Shown here: positions 51,166 through 63,371 of the stretch, piece by piece
Layout of the letters: each line of letters starts with the position of its first letter
Numbering within the stretch: position 1 is the stretch's first letter
Source: Micromonospora violae
GTDB lineage: Bacteria; Actinomycetota; Actinomycetes; Mycobacteriales; Micromonosporaceae
Length of the DNA stretch: 64,000 nucleotides
Assembly: GCF_004217135.1 (NCBI RefSeq)
Contig: NZ_SHKK01000001.1
Location: forward strand, 496,001 to 560,000
Direction of reading: 5' to 3'
Program-made: the position numbers and the translations under genes
The notes under the pieces: generated by a model
Seen by the model: only the letters and a program-made list of their open reading frames with translations
Told to the model about the DNA's origin: nothing
Databases searched by the model: none

Positions 51166-52173
51166 ATGGCCGTCCACGGTCCCGCGATGACGGACGTTGC
51201 TCGTCTCGCCGGTGTCTCCCATCAGACGGTGTCGCGGGTGCTCAATGGGCACCCCAACGTCCGTGAGCAGACCCGGCTTCGGGTACGAGCGGCGATTGCC
51301 GAACTCGGCTACCGGCCCAATGGCGCGGCACGCGCCCTGGTGACCGGTCGATCACAGGTCATCGGCGTGGTCGCGCAGAACACCACGCTCTACGGTCCGG
51401 CCTCGCTGCTGGCCGCCTTGGAGCAGACGGCCGCCGCGGAGGGTTTCGCGGTCAGCGTCGGCAGCGTGCGCAACCTGGACCACCGTTCCATCTCCGCGGC
51501 CGTGGAGCGGCACCTGTCGCACCGGGTCGCCGGCATCGTGGTCATCGCTCCGGTGGAGTCGGCCGGTGAGGCGCTGGAACGCCTGCCCAAGGATGTCCCA
51601 CTGGTCACCGTCGACGGTGACCCGAACAGGCCGGTCCCGCTGGTGACCGTCGATCAGGTCGCGGGCGCCCGAGCGGCGACGCAACACCTGCTCGACGCGG
51701 GGCACCGCACCGTCTGGCACGTCTCCGGGCCGTCCGACTGGTTCGACAGCGTCGGCCGGATCGACGGCTGGCGGCAGGCGCTGCTGGCCGCCGGGCTGGA
51801 GCCGCCGCCGCCCATGCCGGGGGACTGGTCCGCTGCGTCGGGTTACCGGTGTGGGCAGATGCTGGCGCGGATGCCGGAGGTCACCGCCGTCTTCACCGCC
51901 AACGACCATCTCGCGCTGGGCGTGCTGCGGGCGCTGCACGAGTTCGGCCGGCGGGTGCCGCACGAGATCAGCGTGGTCGGCTTCGACGACGTGCCGGAAG
52001 CGGCGTACTTCATCCCGCCGCTGACCACCGTCCGACCGGACTTCGACGCGGTGGCGCGGGCGAGCCTGCAGATGCTGCTGTCCCAGATCGAGTCAGGCAC
52101 CGGTGGGGCGCTGCGGGAGACCATCGCCCCGACCCTGGTCGCCCGCGAGAGCGTCGCCCCGCCGCGTCACTGA
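51166..52173 (+). CDS. LacI-family transcriptional repressor, likely regulator of the arabinose locus
   Basis: A 335-aa protein. LacI HTH and hinge: 'MTDVARLAGVSHQTVSRVLNGHPNVREQTRLRVRAAIAELGYRPNGAARALVTGRSQVIGVVAQN'. The effector domain has the usual periplasmic-binding fold ('HRVAGIVVIAPVESA', 'VPLVTVDGD', 'AVFTANDHLALGVLRALHEFGRRVPHEISVVGFDDVPEAAYFIPPLTTVRPD'). GGGGGGAG precedes the ATG. It sits between GH43 and GH27 genes, and LacI-type palindromes precede the surrounding sugar genes. The ligand is probably L-arabinose or a related mono-/oligosaccharide. That is inference from position. Confidence 0.93.
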   Translation: MAVHGPAMTDVARLAGVSHQTVSRVLNGHPNVREQTRLRVRAAIAELGYRPNGAARALVTGRSQVIGVVAQNTTLYGPASLLAALEQTAAAEGFAVSVGSVRNLDHRSISAAVERHLSHRVAGIVVIAPVESAGEALERLPKDVPLVTVDGDPNRPVPLVTVDQVAGARAATQHLLDAGHRTVWHVSGPSDWFDSVGRIDGWRQALLAAGLEPPPPMPGDWSAASGYRCGQMLARMPEVTAVFTANDHLALGVLRALHEFGRRVPHEISVVGFDDVPEAAYFIPPLTTVRPDFDAVARASLQMLLSQIESGTGGALRETIAPTLVARESVAPPRH

Positions 52174-52209
52174 CGGCCGGAGCGAGATCGGCGGCCGGAG
52201 CGAGATCGG
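52174..52209 (+). repeat. Perfect tandem duplication of an 18-bp unit
   Basis: CGGCCGGAGCGAGATCGG occurs twice back to back (52174-52191, 52192-52209), starting at the base after the lacI-type stop codon. It looks like a recent replication-slippage duplication and has no hairpin potential that would make it a terminator. Confidence 0.8.
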
Positions 52210-52363
52210 TGCGGTGGGTCAGCCGCGCCGTCGCGCTGCGGTGAGTGGTGCGAGCGGTCGGGTCAATCTGCGCTCATTCCCGGCTTCTTCCTCGCTAAGA
52301 CGCGCCTCGATGGGTTTCCGCGTCAGGCTATCGATGCGCAGCGATGTGCCGGCCCTCAAGGTA

Positions 52364-54147
<1,784 letters not shown>

Positions 54148-54209
54148 TCGACCGGGTCCGTCGCCCGTAGCGGTCGCGACGACCCAACCTGGTTCGGCGG
54201 TAGTGCTGG

Positions 54210-54241
54210 TGCCCGCGGACGACAACCGTCGTCCGCGGGCA
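54210..54241. terminator. 14-bp-stem hairpin terminator after GH27
   Basis: TGCCCGCGGACGAC (54210-54223) pairs perfectly with GTCGTCCGCGGGCA (54228-54241) around an AACC tetraloop, 62 bp after the GH27 stop codon. Confidence 0.75.
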
Positions 54242-54369
54242 TCACGCTGTGGGGGGTCGCCGGTCGTCGGAGAGTCGCCGTATCCTCACTTCCGGCCGAT
54301 CGAAGCGATGGCTACGCTCGCCTGGATGCTCCGTTACGAGACCGTGACACCGGTATTTCGGATCAGGTG

Positions 54370-54397
54370 TTGACGCAAACTATGTGAGCGCTAACAC
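54370..54397 (+). promoter_or_regulatory. Promoter of the second CUT2 importer with overlapping operator
   Basis: TTGACG (54370-54375), a 16-bp spacer and TAACAC (54392-54397). The operator TGTGAGCGCTAACA (54383-54396) covers spacer and -10, just as at araB. The leader to the GTG at 54458 is about 55 nt. Confidence 0.65.
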
Positions 54398-54457
54398 TAC
54401 CCGAAAGATGACAGTTGGCCCCGGCAGTCGGCGGGGGAGTCCAGAGAGGAGAACCCC

Positions 54458-55600
54458 GTGGGCAGGAAATTCCTGGTTGCTCTCGGCAGCGCGGCACTGG
54501 CGCTGAGCTTGGCGGCGTGCAGCGGTGAGGGTGCGGGCAGCGGTGGCACCACCGGCAGCGAGAAGCCCAGCGACTTGACCATCGGTGTGTCGATGCCGAC
54601 CCAGACCTCGGAGCGGTGGATCGCCGACGGCAACGCGGTGAAGTCCAAGCTTGAGGCGAAGGGCTACAAGGTCGACCTCCAGTACGCAGGCGACGACATC
54701 CCCACCCAGTCGCAGCAGGTCGACCAGATGATCACCCAGGGCGCGGACGTCCTGGTCATCGCGGCGATCGACGGCACGGCGCTCAACAGCCAGCTGCAGG
54801 CGGCGGCCGACGCGAAGATCCCGGTCATCTCCTACGACCGGCTGATCCGCGGTAGCAAGAACGTCGACTTCTACGTCAGCTTCGACAACTACAAGGTCGG
54901 CGTCGCCCAGGGCACCGCGCTGCTCGTCGGTCTCGGCCTGCTGAACAAGGACGGCTCGAAGGGCACGGCCAAGGGCCCGCTGAACGTCGAGCTCTTCGCC
55001 GGGTCGCTGGATGACAACAACACCCAGTACTTCTTCAGCGGTGCGATGGACACGCTGAAGCCGTTCATCGAGGACGGCACGCTCGTCGTCAAGTCCAAGC
55101 AGACCACCCCCGAGCAGGTGGCCATCCTGCGGTGGCAGCAGGAGACCGCGCAGAAGCGGATGGAGAACCTGCTCACCTCGGCCTACAACGACGGTTCCAA
55201 GGTCGACGGCGTGCTCTCCCCGTACGACGGCATCTCCCGGGGCATCATCACCGCGCTGCAGAACGCCGGCTACGGCAAGGGCGCCAAGAAGCTCCCGGTG
55301 GTGACCGGCCAGGACGCCGAGATCGCCTCGATCAAGCTGATCAACGACGGTGTGCAGAACTCCACGGTCTTCAAGGACACCCGTCTGCTGGCCGAGCAGG
55401 CCGTGAACGCGTCCGAGGCGTTCCTGCAGAAGAAGCAGCCGCAGGCCAACGACACCGAGACGTACAACAACGGTGTCAAGGTCGTCCCGTCGTACCTGCT
55501 GCCGATCGCGACCGTCTACAAGGACGACATCAAGGCGACGCTGATCGACTCCGGCTACTGGACGGCGGAAGAGGTCGCCGCCGGTCAGGCCAAGAAGTAA
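54458..55600 (+). CDS. ChvE-type sugar-binding lipoprotein of a second CUT2 importer
   Basis: A 380-aa protein starting at GTG 54458 (AGGAG upstream). Lipobox 'LALSLAACSGE'. The binding-protein domain has the ChvE/XylF-like segments 'IGVSMPTQTSERWIADGNAVKSKLEAKGYKVDLQYAGDDIPTQSQQVDQMITQGADVLVIAAIDG', 'IPVISYDRLIRGSKNVDFYVSFDNYKVG', 'LPVVTGQDAEIASIKLINDG'. ChvE-group proteins bind aldoses such as arabinose, galactose, xylose and glucose in the pyranose form. With the YtfQ-type system this locus would cover both ring forms or several sugars. The binding specificity cannot be read from sequence. Confidence 0.92.
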   Translation: MGRKFLVALGSAALALSLAACSGEGAGSGGTTGSEKPSDLTIGVSMPTQTSERWIADGNAVKSKLEAKGYKVDLQYAGDDIPTQSQQVDQMITQGADVLVIAAIDGTALNSQLQAAADAKIPVISYDRLIRGSKNVDFYVSFDNYKVGVAQGTALLVGLGLLNKDGSKGTAKGPLNVELFAGSLDDNNTQYFFSGAMDTLKPFIEDGTLVVKSKQTTPEQVAILRWQQETAQKRMENLLTSAYNDGSKVDGVLSPYDGISRGIITALQNAGYGKGAKKLPVVTGQDAEIASIKLINDGVQNSTVFKDTRLLAEQAVNASEAFLQKKQPQANDTETYNNGVKVVPSYLLPIATVYKDDIKATLIDSGYWTAEEVAAGQAKK

Positions 55601-55683
55601 CCCACTCGTCGGGCCCGGCGGTCACCCGCCGGGCCCGACGCCTGGGCGCGTACCGCGTCCAGACCTGACGGAGGACAGTGACC

Positions 55684-57218
<1,535 letters not shown>

Positions 57219-57222
<4 letters not shown>

Positions 57223-58469
57223 CCAGCATCAAGACCCCTTCGACGGAGCGCCCGACGCCCCCGGACAACACGTCCACCGCCGCCCTGCACAGCGGGACGA
57301 ACGACCTGCGCGCGTTGGTGTTGAACAACCTGCGGCAGAGCGGGATCTACGTCGCCCTGGTCGTCATCGTCGCCCTCTTCGCGGTCCTGACCGACGGGGT
57401 GTTGCTGAGCCCCGGCAACATCACCAACATCGTCCTCCAGTACTCGTACATCCTGGTCCTCGCGATCGGGATGGTCATCCTGATCATCGGCGGGCACATC
57501 GACCTGTCGGTCGGGTCGGTGGTCGCGCTGACCGGCGCGGTCTCCGCCGTCCTGGTGATCCAGCAGGGTCACCCCTGGTGGATCGGCGTCGTGGCCGCGC
57601 TGGTCGTCGGCGTCGCGGTCGGTGCGTGGCACGGGTTCTGGGTGGCGTACGCCGGCATTCCGGCCTTCATCGTGACCCTGGCCGGCATGCTGCTGTTCCG
57701 GGGTCTCACCCTGCGGGTGCTCGACAACATTTCGCTGTCGCCGTTCCCCTCGGAGTACCAGCAGGTCGCGGCGGGATTCCTCAACGGCCTGCTCGGCGGC
57801 AACGGCTTTGACGCCTTCACGTTGCTGATCGGTGCGATCGCCGTGGCCGGCTACGCGGTCAGCGGCTTCCGTACCCGGGTGGCGCGGATCCGCTACCAGC
57901 AGCCCGTCGAGTCGTTCCCGCTGTTCGTCACCCGGGTCGTGCTGGTCGGCGCGGTCCTGATGTACTTCGCCTGGCAGTTGGCGCACGCCCGCGGGCTGCC
58001 GATCGTGCTGATCATCCTGGCGTTCCTGGTGCTGGTCTACGGCCTGCTCACCCGGCGTACCGTCTTCGGTCGCCAGGTCTACGCGATCGGCGGCAACCTG
58101 TCGGCGGCGGCGCTGTCCGGGGTGAAGGTCCGCACCGTCAACTTCTGGATGTTCGTCAACATGGGCTTCCTGGCGGCGGTGGCCGGTGTCATCTACTCGT
58201 CGCGGTCGAACGGCGCCCAGCCCGCCGCCGGCAACATGTTCGAACTGGACGCCATCGCCGCGGCCTTCATCGGCGGCGCGGCGGTCACCGGTGGTGTGGG
58301 CACTGTCGTGGGCGCGATGGTCGGTGGTCTGATCATGGCGGTGATGAGCAACGGCATGCAGCTGATGGGCATCGACCAGTCGACCCAGTCGGTGGTGAAG
58401 GGTCTCGTCCTGCTCGTCGCGGTGGCCTTCGACGTCTACAACAAGCGTCGCGCCGGCACGGCCCGCTGA
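57219..58469 (+). CDS. CUT2 sugar ABC permease (GguB/MmsB-like)
   Basis: A 416-aa permease, longer than the typical CUT2 330 aa, as expected for the GguB/MmsB/XylH-like group with extra helices. Signature '[32 protein letters not shown]' and '[39 protein letters not shown]'. A single permease gene serves this importer, unlike the two-permease system upstream, so it should homodimerise. ATGA overlap with the ATPase. Followed by a strong hairpin. Confidence 0.93.
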
Positions 58470-58485
58470 CGCCTGACGGTTCGAA

Positions 58486-58520
58486 CGTGCCCCCTGCCCG
58501 CCTCGCGGACAGGGGGCACG
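58486..58520. terminator. Bidirectional terminator between importer and metallophosphatase genes
   Basis: CGTGCCCCCTG (58486-58496) pairs with CAGGGGGCACG (58510-58520), with an inner CCGC/GCGG pairing. It lies between two convergent genes (stops at 58469 and 58527) and can serve both. Confidence 0.75.
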
Positions 58521-58526
58521 CGTCCG

Positions 58527-59906
58527 TCAGTGGCAGGTGCCGGTGCCGCTGTCGGAGTAGGTCTGCCCGGCCACCGGCACGAACTGCCAGTCGTAGCTGC
58601 CGGAGTGCAGGGTGAACTTCAGGACACCCCACGCCGAACTGTTGCGCGCCTCGCTGTTGGGCTGGATGGTGCCGAAGCTGTAGTGACCGGCACCGCCCAT
58701 CCCGGCGACGAAGCTGCGCAGACCCCGGCTGGAGTCGGCGCCACCGGACGGGTTCATCGGGGCGAACCGCTCGTACACGTGGTTGTGCCCCCACACCACG
58801 ACGTCGGCGTTGTAGTCGTAGAGGGCCTGGTACAGCGGACGGGTCGACGTCGACGGCGCGTGGTTGGAGCTGGACGTGAAGAGCGGGTGGTGCCAGTACG
58901 CGAGCGTGCACGGCTTGCTGCTGGCGGCCAGGTCGGCGCGCAGCCACTGCTCCTGCGTCGACCCGGCCGACATGCTGATGTTCGAGTTCAGCGACACGAC
59001 GTGCCAGTTGCCGAGGTCGAACGAGTAGTAGCCGCGACCGCTCGGGCCGGCGGACGTACCGAAGTAGTTGTAGTAGCCGGTCGCGCCCGACGTGTTGTAG
59101 TCGTGGTTGCCCGGCGACGGGCGGGTGCGGGACTTGTGCCGACCCCAGGTGGGCTCGTAATAGTTGGTGAACTGCGACGCCGTCCCGCTGTCGTACACGT
59201 TGTCGCCGGTGGTGAAGACCGTTCCCGCGATGGTGTCGAGCAACGTCGCGGTGGCGCTGTCGCCGGAGCCCGAGTCGGCGATGTCACCGGCACCGACGAG
59301 CACCGGGTCGCCCGACGGGGGTGGTGTGGTGGTCCCGGTGGTGACCACCAGTTGCGGGGCGTCCGCGCCACTCTCGCGCGTGTCGTAGTAGGCGCCGTCG
59401 CCGCTGGCCGAGGTGGCGCCGAAGCTGTACGTGCCGTTGCCGGTGACCGCGGCCGTGACATCGACCTCGTACCAGGTGTTGCCGCTGACCGCGCCGATCG
59501 TGCCGAGCGTGGCCCCGTCGATGGCCGGCTGGTTGTTCCAGGTGGTGCCGGTCTCCGACCAGGTCGTGTTGGACATTCGGCGGAACGTGCCACCGGCGTC
59601 ACTACCGCTGTTGCCGCTGATCGTGCGCAGCCGCAGCTTGGCGCTGGTCACCGTGCCGCTGACCCCGCTCACCGTGAAGCGCAGGAACGAGCGCCGCACC
59701 GGTGAGTTGTCGACCACGACCTGCGTGGACGTGCCGTAGTTGGTGGCGGCCGTGTCGCTCTGCACGTAGGTGTCGGCGACCGGCGTGAAGGTCACGCTCG
59801 CCGCCGACGCCGCGCCAGCGCCGGTCACGACGACGGCGGCGGTCGCGGCGACGATCACCGTGACCACCCCGAGCGTCACCGACGGACGGGGAAATCGAAC
59901 AACCAT
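58527..59906 (-). CDS. Secreted metallophosphoesterase with N-terminal DNRLRE (CBM96-like) domain
   Basis: A 459-aa protein: signal peptide (cleavage near ASAASV), then a DNRLRE-type beta-sandwich at residues about 38-190 ('VTFTPVADTYVQSDTAATNYGTSTQVVVDNSPVRRSFLRFTV'), a short Thr/Pro linker, and a calcineurin-like phosphoesterase with all five motifs: 'LVGAGDIADSG', 'FTTGDNVYDSG', 'PSPGNHDYN', 'LAYWHHPLF', 'VVWGHNHVYERF'. The residues for a two-metal centre are intact. It dephosphorylates an unknown extracellular substrate; the DNRLRE module may attach it to wall or polysaccharide. Phosphate scavenging is one possibility. No PHO-box-like repeats were noticed upstream. Confidence 0.88.
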   Translation of the reverse strand: MVVRFPRPSVTLGVVTVIVAATAAVVVTGAGAASAASVTFTPVADTYVQSDTAATNYGTSTQVVVDNSPVRRSFLRFTVSGVSGTVTSAKLRLRTISGNSGSDAGGTFRRMSNTTWSETGTTWNNQPAIDGATLGTIGAVSGNTWYEVDVTAAVTGNGTYSFGATSASGDGAYYDTRESGADAPQLVVTTGTTTPPPSGDPVLVGAGDIADSGSGDSATATLLDTIAGTVFTTGDNVYDSGTASQFTNYYEPTWGRHKSRTRPSPGNHDYNTSGATGYYNYFGTSAGPSGRGYYSFDLGNWHVVSLNSNISMSAGSTQEQWLRADLAASSKPCTLAYWHHPLFTSSSNHAPSTSTRPLYQALYDYNADVVVWGHNHVYERFAPMNPSGGADSSRGLRSFVAGMGGAGHYSFGTIQPNSEARNSSAWGVLKFTLHSGSYDWQFVPVAGQTYSDSGTGTCH

Positions 59907-60127
59907 TCAGGACTCCTAAGTTCGTGGAGAGAGGCGCAAGGAATGTAGGAAGGTCGATGAACCGCCGGGCGGCGAGCGGGTGAACAGTGCGTCCCGGCAG
60001 GCGAACACCTCGGTGTTGGGAACTCGTTCACCGGCCCCTCGCCCGGATTCCACGCTCGGTCCGTTGTGCCCGCTCCACTGAGTACGGACGATGGCTGCCC
60101 ATCAACCGTCGATCCGAGGAGATGCTC

Positions 60128-61408
60128 GTGTACCTGTCGACCGTCTCCCGACCGGTCACCGACCAACCCGGATCGGGTCCCCGACGCCACCGGTTCGCGA
60201 TGGTCAGCGGCAACGTCGTGGCGCTCGGCACGGTCAGTCTGATCACCGACGTGTCGGCCGAGATGGTGGCCGCCGTCCTGCCGCTCTACCTGGTGCTGGG
60301 CCTGCACCTCAGCCCGGTGGCCTTCGGCGTGCTGGACGGCGTCCACACCGGCGCCACCGCGTTGCTGCGGGTCGTCGGCGGGTTCGCCGCCGATCGGTTC
60401 CGGCGACGCAAGCTGATCGCCGGCATCGGGTACGCGCTCTCGGCGGTCGCCAAACTGGGTCTGCTGCTCGCCGGCCGGTCGATCCCGGCGATCGGTGCCG
60501 TCATCGCCGTCGACCGGCTCGGCAAGGGTGTGCGGAGCGCGCCGCGCGACGCGTTGATCACCCTCTCCACGCCGCCCGAGGCGCTGGGTCGGGCGTTCGG
60601 AGTGCACCGGGCGATGGACAGCGTCGGCGCGTTCCTCGGGCCGCTCGCCGCGTTCGCTGTCCTGCTGGTCGTCGGGCAGTCGTACGACGCGGTGTTCGTG
60701 ACCAGCTTCTGCATCGCGGCCCTGGCCGTGGTCGTGCTGGTGCTCTTCGTCCGGGAGCGGCCCTCCGGCGAGGTGACCGACGGACCGACCGGAGCGAAGG
60801 TCACCGTCCGCGAGGCGTTCGGGCTGCTGCGTGCCGGGCCGGCCCGGCGGCTGGTGCTGGCCGCTGCGATGCTCGGGCTGGCCACCATCGGCGACGGGTT
60901 CGTCTACCTGTTGTTGCAGCGCCGGGAGGATCTCGGCCTGCGCTGGTTCCCGCTGCTCGCGGTGGGGACCAGCCTGGCCTACCTGCTGCTCGCCGCCCCG
61001 CTCGGTGTGCTCGCCGACCGGATCGGTCGCCTGCCTGTGGTGACCGGCGGCTACACCGCCCTCGGCGCGACGTACCTGCTGCTGGCCGGCCCGGTCGACG
61101 GGTGGCCGCTGGTCGCCCTGGTACTGACGCTGTACGGCGTCTTCTACGCCGCGACCGACGGCGTGCTCATCGCGCTCGCCGGCCCGGTGCTGCCGGCACG
61201 GCTGCGGACCACCGGGATCGCGCTCGTGCAGACCGGGCAGGCGATCGCGTACCTCATCTCCTCTGTGCTGTTCGGTCTGGCCTGGCAGGCGTTCGGGCCG
61301 GAGACCGCGATCCGCGGGGCGGCCGTCGCCGTCGCCGGGGTCCTGCTCCTCACGCTGCTTCTGCTGGCCTCCCCGTCCCGCTCGACCACCCGGAAGGTGC
61401 TCCGATGA
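60128..61408 (+). CDS. Major facilitator superfamily transporter
   Basis: A 426-aa protein with 12 predicted helices. GTG at 60128 is chosen because GAGGAG (60116-60121) is 6 nt before it; the nearby ATG (60122) directly abuts that site. MFS features: 'GNVVALGTVSLITDVSAEMVAAVLPLYLV', 'DGVHTGATALLRVVGGFAADRFRRRKLIAGIGYALSAVAKL' (loop 2-3, DRFRRRK), and 'APLGVLADRIGRLPVVTGG' in the second half. It resembles the bacterial efflux-type MFS group with the 'SLITDVSSEM' N-terminus. Substrate unknown. The stop overlaps the next gene (ATGA). Confidence 0.88.
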   Translation: MYLSTVSRPVTDQPGSGPRRHRFAMVSGNVVALGTVSLITDVSAEMVAAVLPLYLVLGLHLSPVAFGVLDGVHTGATALLRVVGGFAADRFRRRKLIAGIGYALSAVAKLGLLLAGRSIPAIGAVIAVDRLGKGVRSAPRDALITLSTPPEALGRAFGVHRAMDSVGAFLGPLAAFAVLLVVGQSYDAVFVTSFCIAALAVVVLVLFVRERPSGEVTDGPTGAKVTVREAFGLLRAGPARRLVLAAAMLGLATIGDGFVYLLLQRREDLGLRWFPLLAVGTSLAYLLLAAPLGVLADRIGRLPVVTGGYTALGATYLLLAGPVDGWPLVALVLTLYGVFYAATDGVLIALAGPVLPARLRTTGIALVQTGQAIAYLISSVLFGLAWQAFGPETAIRGAAVAVAGVLLLTLLLLASPSRSTTRKVLR

Positions 61409-62388
61409 TCGCGATGTCGACCCGAGCGAAACTCGGCGTGGTGGTCGCCTCGGCCGTGCTGCTGGGCAGCGTGGCGGCCGGCTACGTGGCCATGGCGGCG
61501 GAACCCGCCCCGACGCCGCCTTCGGCCACTGGCGACCTGACGGTCACCCTGACGCCCGGCCCGCGCCTGCTGGCGATCACCGACCGACACGTCTCGACCG
61601 TCGCCACGTCCGATCCTGCTGGGCCGCGCACCGTCGCTGGCCTGGAATGCCTCCGGGTGTACGCCGCGGCCGGCACCGGTGTCTGCCTGAAACCGGAGAC
61701 GGCGTGGTCGTACCAGGTTGTCGTGCTCGACGCGGCGCTGCGCCAGACCCGGGCCGTCAGCGTGCCGGGTCTGCCGAACCGGGCCCGGGTCTCGGCCTCC
61801 GGCCGGATGGTCTCCTGGACGACGTTCGTCGGCGGCGACTCGTACACCTCCAGTGGCTTCTCCACCCGCACCGGGACCCTCGACACCCGCACCGGTGCCA
61901 CGGTGGCTTCACTCGAGGAGTTCGCGATCACACGGGACGGCCGGGGCTACCGCAACCCGGACGTCAACTACTGGGGTGTCACCTTCACCGCCGACGACAA
62001 TCGTTTCTACGCGACCATGTCGACAGGTGGTAAGCGGTACCTGGTCCGGGGTGATCTCGCCGCCCGTACGGTCGAGACGCTGAAGGAGAACGTCGAGTGC
62101 CCGTCGCTGTCCCCGGACGGCACCCGGCTCGCGTTCAAGGAGGCGGTCGACGCCGACCCGGCGAAGGGCTGGCGGCTGTCGGTGCTCGACCTGGCCAGCA
62201 TGCGGGTCACCGCGACGGCCGAGACCCGCAGCGTCGATGACCAGGCCGCCTGGCTGGACAGCGGGGTGCTGGCCTACACGCTGCGCCGGGACGATGGTCA
62301 GCCCGACATCTGGAGCGTCCCGGCGGACGGGTCCGGCACGCCGACGCTGGTGATCCCCGGCGCCGAGTCGCCGTCCCCGCTCACCTGA
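61405..62388 (+). CDS. Secreted TolB-like beta-propeller protein coupled to the MFS gene
   Basis: A 327-aa protein starting at ATG 61405, overlapping the MFS stop. An N-terminal hydrophobic segment (AKLGVVVASAVLLGSVAAGYVAMAA) acts as signal peptide or anchor. The body has PD40/TolB-type propeller strands: 'VSASGRMVSWTTFVGGDSYTSSGF', 'YWGVTFTADDNRFYATMSTGGKRYLVRGDLA', 'CPSLSPDGTRLAFKEAVD', 'GQPDIWSVPADGSG'. It probably binds a ligand or partner outside the cell. Translational coupling to the transporter suggests a functional pair. No enzyme motif is seen. Confidence 0.72.
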   Translation: MIAMSTRAKLGVVVASAVLLGSVAAGYVAMAAEPAPTPPSATGDLTVTLTPGPRLLAITDRHVSTVATSDPAGPRTVAGLECLRVYAAAGTGVCLKPETAWSYQVVVLDAALRQTRAVSVPGLPNRARVSASGRMVSWTTFVGGDSYTSSGFSTRTGTLDTRTGATVASLEEFAITRDGRGYRNPDVNYWGVTFTADDNRFYATMSTGGKRYLVRGDLAARTVETLKENVECPSLSPDGTRLAFKEAVDADPAKGWRLSVLDLASMRVTATAETRSVDDQAAWLDSGVLAYTLRRDDGQPDIWSVPADGSGTPTLVIPGAESPSPLT

Positions 62389-62432
62389 CAGCGACCGCGG
62401 GCGGCACCACCCACCGAGCCGAGCGGGGCCGT

Positions 62433-63371
62433 TCAGACGGCCTGGTCAGGCGGGTCGTCGACGTTGGTCACCCCGCCGTTTCCGGGGCGGGACGACGGGG
62501 TGGCCACGGCGCGCAGAGTGATCGACTGGTCGGTGTGGTCGACCTCGAACAACGTCCCGGCCGGGAAGGCCGCCGACGTCTCGGGTGGCAACTGGATCGT
62601 GCCGTCACCGGCGACCACGGCGAAGTCCCGGCCGTCACGCCCCTCGGCGCCCACCCGGCCGTCGCGGATGGTGACCGCCCGGCCCAGTTGGGCGCCCACC
62701 TCGCCGTCGTGGGTCACCACCACCACGGTGGTGCCCCGCTGCGCGTTGACGGTGGTCAGCGCGGCGAGCACCTCGTCGCGACCGGCCACGTCGAGCTGAC
62801 TGGTCGGCTCGTCGACCAGGAGCAGGCCGGGCCCGGCGGCGAGCCCCTGCGCCAGCGCCGCCCGCTGGCGCTGCCCCGGGGTCAGGTCGCCGACCCGCCG
62901 CGCGCCGGCACCGGCGAGACCGACCAGCTCGAGGATCGCCTCCGGTGGGTCGAGCCGGCGTCTGGCCGCGCGCGCCACGGCTCGCTGCGCCAACCAGATG
63001 TTGCGGGACAGCGACAGGTACGGCAGCAGGTTGCGTTCGGCGCCCTGGAGCACGGTGCCGACCGTGGCCCCGCGCAAAGCGGCCAGGCCCTTGGCGGGGA
63101 GTCGGGACAGCTCGTGGTCGCCCACATGGACTCGCCCGGCGGAGGGCTGCATGAGCCCACCGAGGATCGCCACCAACGTGGACTTGCCGGAGCCGGACGG
63201 ACCCACCAGCGCCAGCATCTCACCGGCCGCGATGCTCAGGTCCACGCCGGAGAGAGCGACCACGTCGCCGGTGGCGGTGGGGTAGATGTGGATCAGTCGA
63301 TGGCAGGTGACGGCCACACCCTCGGCCGGCTGTGCGGCGGTCACCGGCGCGTCCTGCCGGGCGGCGGTCAT
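62433..63371 (-). CDS. MacB/LolD-like ABC transporter ATPase
   Basis: A 312-aa protein. ATG at 63371 overlaps the stop of the upstream permease gene (ATGA). NBD motifs: Walker A 'LVGPSGSGKSTLVAILGGLM', signature 'LTPGQRQRAALAQGL' (Pro instead of Ser-Gly in LSGGQ), Walker B 'LLLVDEPTSQLD', switch 'VVVTHDGEV'. A C-terminal extension of about 70 residues ('RDFAVVAGDGTIQLPPETSAAFPAGTLFEVDH') follows. With the FtsX-like permease it forms an ABC system of the mechanotransmission/lipoprotein-handling type rather than a classical transporter. The LTPGQ variant is unusual but known in such ATPases. Confidence 0.85.
   Translation of the reverse strand: MTAARQDAPVTAAQPAEGVAVTCHRLIHIYPTATGDVVALSGVDLSIAAGEMLALVGPSGSGKSTLVAILGGLMQPSAGRVHVGDHELSRLPAKGLAALRGATVGTVLQGAERNLLPYLSLSRNIWLAQRAVARAARRRLDPPEAILELVGLAGAGARRVGDLTPGQRQRAALAQGLAAGPGLLLVDEPTSQLDVAGRDEVLAALTTVNAQRGTTVVVVTHDGEVGAQLGRAVTIRDGRVGAEGRDGRDFAVVAGDGTIQLPPETSAAFPAGTLFEVDHTDQSITLRAVATPSSRPGNGGVTNVDDPPDQAV

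Larger units (their letters stand above)
54148..54457. other. Intergenic region between GH27 and the second importer
   Basis: These 310 bases contain the GH27 terminator (54210-54241), a featureless stretch, and the operator-promoter of the second importer (54370-54397). No gene seen. Confidence 0.6.

Noticed and set aside
50798-51190. Short frames between the GH43 and lacI-type genes
   Set aside because: Arg/Gly/Pro-rich, several alternative frames equally open, no ribosome-binding site; typical non-coding high-GC DNA.
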